Under the pieces are notes generated by a model that ran no database searches, had not been told where the DNA came from, and saw only the letters and a program-made list of their open reading frames with translations. From assembly GCA_030640725.1 (NCBI GenBank), contig DAOWIV010000032.1, positions 1-8,126 of the forward strand: DNA of 8,126 nucleotides, read 5' to 3'. Shown piece by piece: positions 1 through 4,674 of this stretch (positions within the stretch are counted from its first letter, which is position 1; each line of letters starts with the position of its first letter). Origin of the DNA: Methanosarcinales archaeon. GTDB taxonomy: Archaea > Halobacteriota > Methanosarcinia > Methanosarcinales > Methanogasteraceae. Both the position numbers and the translations under genes were made by a program.

Positions 1-607
1 AGAGCGAACTCTCATAGATGCCTGCATCGATGTTGCCGTCCGATATGACGATCACGTCCTTTGCGCCGGCTGAATTGGCAAGCATCTCCTCTGCCATCGC
101 CAGTCCCTGATCCAGCGTGGTTGTGATCTCTCCTTTCGGCCCTATCGTCATTATCGTCTCTTTCAGCGACTCTCTTGCGGCGTCGTTGCCGAGATATGTC
201 AGACCTGCCACCTCGTACGCCTTTCCTCCGAAAGCGACCATACCCACGCGGTCATCCTCGAAGTCCTTGTCGTCGAGGATGTTGCATATTAATATTTTTT
301 CATAATCATGATGTGTTTCATACTTATTAGGAATAATTTCTGATAACATACTTTCTGATATATCAAATACGATAATGATATCATCTTTGATATCTGGTGT
401 GGGGGTTACAGTAGGTTCGGGAGTGGATATGGTTTCTGGTGTCGGTTCTACAGTCGGAACAATAGTGGGTTCTACAATGGCACCATTTTTCCACTTAACA
501 GTTGTCGATTCTTCCACGTCGGGTTCAACACACCCCGACATTGCGCCGACGATTAGGACGGCGAGCAGCGTTGCGATTTTTGTTGTGTCGTTGCGTTTGT
601 ATCCCAC
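1..607 (-). CDS. von Willebrand factor A domain lipoprotein, partial (C-terminus beyond window)
   Basis: The minus strand is open from a GTG at 607-605 to the left edge (202 codons). An in-frame TAA at 613-611 lies just upstream, and a GGGGGT Shine-Dalgarno-like stretch (619-614) sits six bases before the GTG, which fixes the start. Residues 1-26 form a lipoprotein signal: K4/R5, a hydrophobic core at 13-22, and the lipobox AMSGC with Cys26. Residues 45-71 are a Thr/Pro/Glu-rich linker (repeated PTxxPT / EPT units). From residue 76 a vWA domain begins: the first beta strand IIIVFDISES gives the MIDAS D82-x-S84-x-S86, with T162/T163 in ITTTLDQGL and D190 in VIVISDGN as the other metal ligands. 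This suggests a membrane-anchored, outward-facing Mg-dependent adhesion or protein-binding module; the ligand is unknown. The 285-400 segment is far more AT-rich than the rest of the gene. Confidence 0.85.
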   Translation of the reverse strand, partial: MGYKRNDTTKIATLLAVLIVGAMSGCVEPDVEESTTVKWKNGAIVEPTIVPTVEPTPETISTPEPTVTPTPDIKDDIIIVFDISESMLSEIIPNKYETHHDYEKILICNILDDKDFEDDRVGMVAFGGKAYEVAGLTYLGNDAARESLKETIMTIGPKGEITTTLDQGLAMAEEMLANSAGAKDVIVISDGNIDAGIYESSL

Positions 608-643
608 GGATTAACCCCCGGTCATGCTGGTGTGCCCCGATAT

Positions 644-823
644 TCATATTTGACTCACATCAGCAATAAACATTTCTCTCGCCACCTGCAGGATCATCAG
701 TGCATCAAGGGATGTTACCACTCCAGCACCATTGACGTCCATATCCGGATCGTATTTGCCGCTGGCTGCCAGTTGCAGCGCAATCACGGCATCTGTGAAT
801 ACCGGGGTTGAATCCGCTACCGA
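644..823 (-). pseudogene. C-terminal dockerin-like (EF-hand) domain fragment
   Basis: The minus strand between an in-frame TGA at 826-824 and the stop at 646-644 encodes about 59 residues. They read as a dockerin-type module: TDAVIALQLA, then a Ca-binding loop DVNGAGVVTSLD followed by ALMILQVA. This is the usual pattern of archaeal secreted proteins, whose dockerin-like C-termini carry DVNGDGxVTxxDAL. The loop has Ala where Asp or Ser is normal at its fifth position. There is no good start codon after the upstream TGA, so the domain has probably lost its parent protein by a nonsense mutation or truncation. It ends 37 bases before the vWA lipoprotein start on the same strand, so the two may once have been co-transcribed. 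The domain identification is firm; the pseudogene call is an inference. Confidence 0.6.
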
Positions 824-1003
824 TCATAAAGACGCTGGAAAATTTTCTTCAACTTTCATTTTTATTTCACCAGATTTCTTCTTTTGATTACGGATTGCTA
901 AAGTTTCGTTAAATTCTCTTGCTTCTGCTGATTTTGTAAATTCAATTTCACCACGATTTTCTTGTATCCACTTCAAAAAGCAGGGTAAAATTGTAATGGT
1001 CGG
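824..1003 (-). other. Open coding-like stretch, possible upstream part of the broken dockerin gene
   Basis: In the same frame as the dockerin fragment, the minus strand is open upstream of the TGA at 826-824. The part up to about 1003 reads like a charged protein (FLKWIQENRGEIEFTKSAE, then AREFNETLAIRNQKKKSGEI). Further upstream, reading runs into the repeat unit at 1004-1130 and no longer looks like protein. I see no start codon with a ribosome binding site; the only nearby candidate is the TTG in FLKW. It matches no family I recognise. It could be a remnant of the dockerin protein, a separate decayed gene, or chance. Confidence 0.3.
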
Positions 1004-1129
1004 TTGGATGCGAGAACACACGCGAAAGACGTGAAGACAAAGATTAACAACACCCTTCGCGTCTCTGCGTCTCTGCGCCCTTGCGTTAAATTGGATGAGA
1101 GAACGCAAAGACGCGATGGCGCAAAGAAT
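1004..1129. repeat. Interspersed non-coding repeat with two direct copies and an inverted copy
   Basis: Two related units in plus orientation, starting TTGGATG(c)GAGAAC and followed by CGCGAAAGACGTGAAGAC or CGCAAAGACGCGATGGCGC, lie at 1004-1043 and 1091-1128. Between them, 1054-1086 carries the opposite-strand version, CTTCGCGTCTCTGCGTCTC and onwards to CCCTTGCGTT. Each outer unit can therefore pair with the middle one as a long imperfect hairpin. Similar 'gcaaagacgcgaag' repeats occur as non-coding dispersed elements in many bacterial and archaeal genomes and are often mis-annotated as short Arg-rich ORFs. No protein is assigned here. Confidence 0.6.
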
Positions 1130-1315
1130 AAAAATCCTTCTGGTCGGCGACATGCCTTTGATTTTAAAATAGTGTCAGTTACCCTCCAATTTGAAGCGGA
1201 TACCTCCTCTGGTAAAATGTAATTGGTGTAATCCGTATTAATCCGGGTCTGATGCCATCCCCTTCGTGTCGAAGAGAGCTACCCGGGCAGGCAGCGATGC
1301 CCCATGCCTCATAGA
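1130..1315. other. Gene-free spacer downstream of tgtA
   Basis: No convincing coding frame is present on either strand. The stretch at 1228-1247 contains a short tandem of the unit 'taatccg' (gTAATCCGtatTAATCCGgg), resembling another dispersed non-coding motif. Together with the repeat at 1004-1129 it suggests a region that accumulates repeat debris between tgtA and the broken dockerin gene. I see no clear terminator for tgtA here. Confidence 0.45.
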
Positions 1316-2773
1316 TTATCCATCATCCACGTTCGGACAATTCCTGATATCAGCAATCAGCGGATGCTCCCACCCGCAGACGACCGTGAACCGTGCATCC
1401 GGATTGAGCTTGATCAGGCGAAGCACATTTTCAAGCGCAACCAGAGCCGCCTCGTAATCCGGTTCTGATGACTCAGGCACCTCCGCGTTAAACGGGTACG
1501 TCTCGCCAAGTTCCACAGGATACGCACCAAACGGCGCTTTCAGGTTGAGCACATGATCGAACCGATCCTCGCCCCTGATCTTTCGCGTGCGGATGAGCAC
1601 CGTTCCGTGCAAATCGAATCGATCAAGTCGATCTCCGAACCTCCGAACCTCTGCCCGGTATGATGACTCGCTTCCGCAGTAGAAGAACGTCGATTTCCGG
1701 ATCGGGTCGAACCGCTCGATCCAGTCCGCATGGCTGACCGCACGCTTGAGTCCATCAAGCAACCTCGGATGTGCCCTGCACCTGCGTTCAACAAGCTCCC
1801 AGAGGTTGCCTTCGATGATACACTGTTTTATCAGGTTAATTTCTGCAAAAGTCGCATAAAGATTATGTTTTGCAAGTGAGATGTAGTTTTCACTCCTGAC
1901 TTCCTCTTTCAATTCCTCTGCGGTGTATGATGTGCATACCGGGCAGGAGCACGGGAGATACTGGAGATCGTTCAGATGGTATGTCCCGTCAGCGGTGAGA
2001 TACCGCCCGTCCTTCGCATAGAGCGCATAAGCAGCAGAATCGAAGAGATCGCAGCCAAGCGCAACCGCAAGCGCGAACATCGCTGGATGTCCCGCGCCAA
2101 AGAGATGGACTGGTGCTGCCGGAGAAAGCCCCTTCTTCGATGCGACGATCACGTCCACCATCTCAGCGAACCGGTAATTCGTGAGCAGCGGCACAACCGC
2201 ACCTATCGGGTAGACGTCGAACCCGATCGTTGAAAGCGTGCGTGCGCATTCGTACCGTAGATCAGTATGTGTCGAGCCCTGCACAGGTCCTGCAAGAAGC
2301 ATAGACTCCTTTGTTAGCCCACGCGCCTCCTTGCACCGTTCGATCGTCGTTCTCATCTCGGATTCTGCCAGTTCGTGCGACGCGTCCGGTGGCGTCGGGA
2401 TATCGAGGGGCACACCGATGTCTGAGCCGATTCTCTGCTGAAACCGGACGATTTCGTCAGATGTGATCTCGATATCATGGTACACCGAGAGCTGGTACGA
2501 TCCGGAATCGGTCATGACTGCGCCATCGAAATTAAGCAGGGAATGCACGCCTTTCTCGATTGCATACTCTCTCAGTTTCGGGTTACGGTATATGATATAT
2601 GCGTTGGTGATGACAATCTCTGCTCCGAATTTCGCAAGTTCGGGCGCATCCACCATCGGTATATTCGGATTGATCACGGGCATGACTGCCGGAGTCTCGA
2701 TTCTCCCGTGTTTGGTGTAGAATCTGCCGATTCTGCCGGCTGAATCCTTGTGCGTGATTTCGAAGCAAGGCAT
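1316..2773 (-). CDS. tgtA: Archaeosine tRNA-guanine transglycosylase (tRNA-guanine(15) transglycosylase)
   Basis: This 485-residue enzyme exchanges guanine at position 15 in the D-loop of archaeal tRNAs for preQ0, the first tRNA step toward archaeosine. The catalytic barrel occupies roughly residues 1-305. D89 lies in MTDSGSYQ and D245 in CDLFDSAAY; by family knowledge these are the base-recognition and nucleophilic aspartates. GAVVPLL at 192-197 and the LFGAGHP motif at 224-230 are also characteristic. The zinc site is C275-x-C277-x2-C280 with H303. Residues from about 306 onward correspond to the archaeal-specific C-terminal extension. No PUA domain follows, unlike the longer Pyrococcus enzyme (about 580 residues), so RNA binding by PUA would need another protein. 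The ATG at 2773 gives the standard N-terminus (FEITHKD). No strong Shine-Dalgarno is seen. A TATA-like CTATAG about 29 bases upstream would fit a leaderless mRNA. Confidence 0.95.
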   Translation of the reverse strand: MPCFEITHKDSAGRIGRFYTKHGRIETPAVMPVINPNIPMVDAPELAKFGAEIVITNAYIIYRNPKLREYAIEKGVHSLLNFDGAVMTDSGSYQLSVYHDIEITSDEIVRFQQRIGSDIGVPLDIPTPPDASHELAESEMRTTIERCKEARGLTKESMLLAGPVQGSTHTDLRYECARTLSTIGFDVYPIGAVVPLLTNYRFAEMVDVIVASKKGLSPAAPVHLFGAGHPAMFALAVALGCDLFDSAAYALYAKDGRYLTADGTYHLNDLQYLPCSCPVCTSYTAEELKEEVRSENYISLAKHNLYATFAEINLIKQCIIEGNLWELVERRCRAHPRLLDGLKRAVSHADWIERFDPIRKSTFFYCGSESSYRAEVRRFGDRLDRFDLHGTVLIRTRKIRGEDRFDHVLNLKAPFGAYPVELGETYPFNAEVPESSEPDYEAALVALENVLRLIKLNPDARFTVVCGWEHPLIADIRNCPNVDDG

Positions 2774-2779
2774 AGCGAC

Positions 2780-3040
2780 ATGGTTTGTCGGGTGGCTTCT
2801 ATAGTCTTTCTGGTGGCGGGCATAGAACCGCCACCAGACAAGCGAAAATCAGTCTCACTGTGGGATTGTGTTCTTGGTGCTGCTGGCGGCATACTAACCG
2901 GTATTATCACTGCAATATCGATGAGCCTCTATTTTGAAGAACTAATAACTAATTTCATGATATCGGCTATTATAATTCGTATAATAACGCTATCGCTAAT
3001 AATTTATGCGCGTTACAGAATCTCAAATTCAAATACCTGA
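2780..3040 (+). CDS. Doubtful small membrane protein, unknown function
   Basis: From the ATG at 2780 this frame encodes 86 residues with two probable membrane segments: one around residues 32-48 (DCVLGAAGGILTGIITAI) and one around 60-77 (MISAIIIRIITLSLIIYARY). A short polar tail follows. An ATG at 2750 would overlap the 5' end of tgtA on the other strand, so the later ATG is preferred; a weak AAGG lies about nine bases before it. The first 20 codons run through the strong inverted repeat at 2785-2842, which argues against a normal gene start. The rest is very AT-rich. I recognise no family. It may be a real small protein, a remnant, or a chance frame. Confidence 0.3.
   Translation: MVCRVASIVFLVAGIEPPPDKRKSVSLWDCVLGAAGGILTGIITAISMSLYFEELITNFMISAIIIRIITLSLIIYARYRISNSNT
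2785..2842. repeat. Three-armed inverted repeat (mutually exclusive hairpins) upstream of tgtA
   Basis: Arm C (2828-2838, CCGCCACCAGA) pairs perfectly over 11 bases with arm B (2809-2819, TCTGGTGGCGG) around an 8-base loop, and extends by three more pairs past a one-base bulge. Arm C with its left flank (2822-2841) is also complementary to arm A (2785-2802, TTGTCGGGTGGCTTCTAT) with one mismatch and a two-base gap. The C arm can therefore form either hairpin, but not both. The element lies 12-69 bases upstream of the tgtA start codon. Confidence 0.65.
2797..2806 (-). promoter_or_regulatory. Possible box A (TATA) for tgtA
   Basis: On the minus strand, GACTATAGAAG lies about 29 bases before the tgtA ATG, the spacing expected if transcription starts at or next to the start codon. 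The match to the archaeal TTTAWATA consensus is only fair, and it sits between arms of the hairpin described at 2785-2842. An upstream promoter in the AT-rich 2930-3010 region is an alternative. Confidence 0.3.
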
Positions 3041-3222
3041 CCTGATCCAACCAAAAAACAAAAAAAATAAAAAGAGGGGAAGGAATCTGCAGGTCCGCCC
3101 AGAATCGTGTAGGGCTGTGCAAGTCCTTGATACACACGTTGATTGCGCATATATAAATCAATAATCCAAGAGCGGGGTGAAAGTGAATTTAAGTTTCATC
3201 CACTGCGGGATCCGCAGGTCGA
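3041..3222. other. AT-rich spacer with a TATA-like box and possible short RNA
   Basis: No protein gene is supported. On the minus strand a good box A (ATTTATATATGC, 3158-3147) is followed about 80-100 bases later by the T-rich tract at 3075-3053. Between them are a GCCC/GGGC stem (3097-3100 with 3112-3115) and two near-identical octamers, GCAGGTCC (3089-3096) and GCAAGTCC (3119-3126). A perfect six-base stem, CTGCGG/CCGCAG with a three-base loop (3203-3217), begins five bases beyond the DUF1614 stop codon and may protect or end that mRNA. Confidence 0.35.
3053..3075 (-). terminator. T-rich tract, likely archaeal intrinsic terminator for minus-strand transcripts
   Basis: The plus strand here is almost pure A (runs of six and eight As), so a minus-strand transcript would end in a U-rich run (CTTTTTATTTTTTTTGTTTT). 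Archaeal RNA polymerase terminates on such tracts without needing a hairpin. It could end transcription from the DUF1614 gene, or from the short unit starting near 3128. Confidence 0.5.
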
Positions 3223-3882
3223 TCACCCGATCAGCGACACCAGCGCCGCAAGAACCATCGCCATATAGATTGCCTGGAAGCTGCCCGCGCCGCCGAGACT
3301 GATCATTGGGCTTCCCTGCTGTTCGGTGTTGATGCTGCTTAGCGCTGCGCAAAGTCCGATCAGGATGCCGCACACGCCAGCCGTAAACGTCGCAGCAGCG
3401 ACATCACCCGGCGCAAGCAAGATCGAGAGTGCAAACGGCACGACCCCGCTGTAACCCGGGAGAACGAGCCCTATTCCCTCCCTGAAGGTTGCCATAATAT
3501 ATATTACAGCGATCGTGATGATGCAGATTTCAACCGATGCGAGGTTTGGATGCATTATGCCGAGATATAACGCAGCCGCAAGCGGTATCAGGAATCCGCC
3601 AAGATTGAGCGTGATCGCCGTGTTAAAAAATCGCAACTTGTCTGAGAAATCTCGTTCCAACTCGACCGAATATATCTCTTCGAGCAGATTCACCGACTCT
3701 ACTGTGTAGCCCGGTTTCCGCATCCTTTTACGCGCGACCGGGATCTCGATACCCGATGTCAGGAGAACGATCGCCAGCAGGCACGCCGGCACCACGCTTT
3801 CGCCGGCAAGGATCCGGATGCCGGCTATCAGGAGAACAAGAGCCCAGAAGAGTGTCATTGTTGAACGGTCTGTGCCACGCAT
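3223..3882 (-). CDS. DUF1614 family polytopic membrane protein
   Basis: This 219-residue protein matches the DUF1614 family of archaeal and bacterial integral membrane proteins, whose biochemical role is unknown. Membrane segments are visible near residues 9-25, 30-48, 87-109, 116-133, 142-157, 160-183 and 202-219. A charged cytoplasmic stretch lies at 50-85 (RKRMRKPGY, NLLEEIYSVELERDF). Family hallmarks are NTAITLNLGGFLIPL (87-101) and the near-terminal SLGGAGSFQAIY (195-206), which resembles the GGAGTFDGI signature. The start at 3882 has a GAGG Shine-Dalgarno at 3893-3890, seven bases upstream; an internal ATG at codon 9 is less likely. It is monocistronic, with its own TATA box near 3936. 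The family identification rests on remembered motifs, not a search. Confidence 0.8.
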   Translation of the reverse strand: MRGTDRSTMTLFWALVLLIAGIRILAGESVVPACLLAIVLLTSGIEIPVARKRMRKPGYTVESVNLLEEIYSVELERDFSDKLRFFNTAITLNLGGFLIPLAAALYLGIMHPNLASVEICIITIAVIYIMATFREGIGLVLPGYSGVVPFALSILLAPGDVAAATFTAGVCGILIGLCAALSSINTEQQGSPMISLGGAGSFQAIYMAMVLAALVSLIG

Positions 3883-3930
3883 GTCGTTTCCTCGATCCGA
3901 TATTTACACGGAATGTGTTGGATTAAATGC

Positions 3931-3940
3931 ATTATATATC
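3931..3940 (-). promoter_or_regulatory. Box A (TATA) promoter of the DUF1614 gene
   Basis: On the minus strand GATATATAAT matches the archaeal TATA element well. It predicts transcription start near 3910, giving a leader of about 28 bases that contains the GAGG ribosome binding site before the ATG at 3882. Confidence 0.6.
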
Positions 3941-4084
3941 TTATCCTGTACGACCCGGATGTTCTTACAGTTTGTCCGGACGATTTTATACAAATAACTC
4001 AATGCAGCCGGCGTGTCGGAGCAGATACATATACTGTGCCGCAAGCGCCACATCCATGTCAGTGGCATCAGCGGCGCGATCAAA

Positions 4085-4159
4085 TGGGACAGCGCGGATT
4101 TGAACCGCGGTCCAAGCGTCCCAAACGCTCGAGGATCGACCAAGCTACCCTACTGTCCC
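4085..4159 (-). tRNA. tRNA-Pro (anticodon UGG)
   Basis: The minus strand folds as a complete cloverleaf. The acceptor stem is GGGACAG/CTGTCCC with discriminator A. The D-arm is GGGT-AGCTTGGTCGA-TCCT. The anticodon stem GAGCG/CGCTT closes the loop TTTGGGA with anticodon TGG (4123-4121) and the G37 typical of proline tRNAs. The T-arm is CGCGG-TTCAAAT-CCGCG. CCA is not encoded and there is no intron. G15 in the D-loop (A14-G15) makes it a substrate candidate for the TgtA encoded nearby. It is transcribed away from tRNA-Arg, toward the DUF1614 gene. Confidence 0.95.
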
Positions 4160-4191
4160 GTTGCAGTAGCATCGATCATTGATTGAGCATC

Positions 4192-4200
4192 TATTAAAAA
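4192..4200 (-). promoter_or_regulatory. Box A (TATA) promoter of tRNA-Pro
   Basis: On the minus strand TTTTTAATA lies about 33-41 bases upstream of the mature tRNA 5' end. This would start transcription some ten bases before the tRNA, leaving a short leader for RNase P. Confidence 0.5.
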
Positions 4201-4231
4201 GGTTGTGCAGCCTCCCCGATTCCCCGGATCA

Positions 4232-4261
4232 TGCCCGGCGTTTGAGCCGACAAGCCGGGCA
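4232..4261. repeat. GC-rich inverted repeat between divergent tRNA genes
   Basis: TGCCCGGC (4232-4239) and GCCGGGCA (4254-4261) form a perfect eight-base stem around a 14-base loop. It lies between the tRNA-Pro promoter and the region that must hold the tRNA-Arg promoter. It belongs to neither tRNA. It could be a hairpin in a leader or terminator RNA, or an operator-like palindrome; nothing in the sequence decides this. Confidence 0.5.
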
Positions 4262-4269
4262 AACCACAT

Positions 4270-4296
4270 GATTATCTATGATCGGGGCATATACTA
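4270..4296 (+). promoter_or_regulatory. Probable promoter region of tRNA-Arg (and perhaps nrdHD)
   Basis: Two TATA-like strings lie ahead of the tRNA: ATTATCTATG (4271-4280), whose spacing predicts a start near 4302, and GCATATACTA (4287-4296), which would start at or inside the tRNA. The first fits better. No other box A is visible in the 23 bases between the tRNA and nrdH, so it may drive all three genes. Confidence 0.4.
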
Positions 4297-4309
4297 CTCT
4301 CGTCCATAC

Positions 4310-4384
4310 GGGCGTGTGGCCTAGCCAGGATATGGCGGCAGCCTCCTAAGCTGCAAGTCAGGGGTTCGAATCCCCTCACGTCCG
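4310..4384 (+). tRNA. tRNA-Arg (anticodon CCU)
   Basis: This is a complete cloverleaf. The acceptor stem is GGGCGTG/CACGTCC with discriminator G. The D-arm is GCCT-AGCCAGGATA-TGGC. The anticodon stem GCAGC/GCTGC holds the loop CTCCTAA with anticodon CCT (4345-4347), reading AGG. The T-arm is AGGGG-TTCGAAT-CCCCT. There is no intron and no encoded CCA. A14-G15 is present, so archaeosine modification is possible. Only four Ts follow the tRNA (4385-4388) before the nrdH ribosome binding site, so readthrough into nrdH is plausible. Confidence 0.95.
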
Positions 4385-4407
4385 TTTTCACACTGGAGGG
4401 AGTTGCT

Positions 4408-4674
4408 ATGACCGAAACCATCGTATACACAACCGAGACCTGCCCGAAATGTAAGAAACTGAAAGAATATCTGAAATCAGCAGCAATCGAGTACGGCGAG
4501 GCTGATATGTCCACGCCTGAATCGCTCACCGAACTGCGCGTAAACGGCGTCTTCACGATGATGGCGCCTGTTCTGCAGGTCGATGATTCGTTTCTGACCC
4601 TTGACGAGATGTTTGACGGTGACCGGATCAGAAAAGACGTAATCGATAATCTGACGGGGCGCGCATCACCATGA
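4408..4674 (+). CDS. nrdH: NrdH-like glutaredoxin/thioredoxin-fold redoxin
   Basis: This 88-residue single-domain redoxin begins with the strand TIVYTTETC and the dithiol active site C12-P-K-C15. An amphipathic helix follows (KKLKEYLKSAAIEYG), and the cis-proline strand is MAPVLQVDD (P54). Length and architecture match the NrdH/glutaredoxin-like proteins that reduce ribonucleotide reductase. In Methanosarcina barkeri a comparable NrdH, encoded in the class III reductase operon and reduced by a ferredoxin-disulfide reductase, supplies electrons to NrdD; the same role is inferred here. A strong Shine-Dalgarno (GGAGGG, 4395-4400) lies seven bases before the ATG. The stop codon overlaps the nrdD start as ATGA, implying translational coupling. 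No dedicated reductase partner is in the window. Confidence 0.85.
   Translation: MTETIVYTTETCPKCKKLKEYLKSAAIEYGEADMSTPESLTELRVNGVFTMMAPVLQVDDSFLTLDEMFDGDRIRKDVIDNLTGRASP

Noticed and set aside
375..614. Plus-strand 79-residue ORF rich in Val, Ser, Gly and Thr
   Set aside because: It is the antisense shadow of the Thr/Pro linker and signal peptide of the minus-strand vWA lipoprotein.
824..826. TGA read as selenocysteine
   Set aside because: No SECIS-like structure is evident, there is no known selenoprotein family, and the flanks lie in a degraded region.
1004..1129. CRISPR-like repeat array
   Set aside because: There are only two degenerate direct copies plus an inverted one, with no uniform spacers and no cas genes.
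1004..1222. Arg-rich plus-strand ORF (72 residues)
   Set aside because: It is composed almost entirely of the dispersed non-coding repeat; such short Arg-rich frames are typical artefacts of this motif.
3904..4143. Minus-strand 79-residue ORF
   Set aside because: It starts inside tRNA-Pro and covers the promoter of the DUF1614 gene, with no ribosome binding site or recognisable domain.
4085..4384. Integration site at the tRNA genes
   Set aside because: No duplicated tRNA 3' end and no integrase is present in the window.
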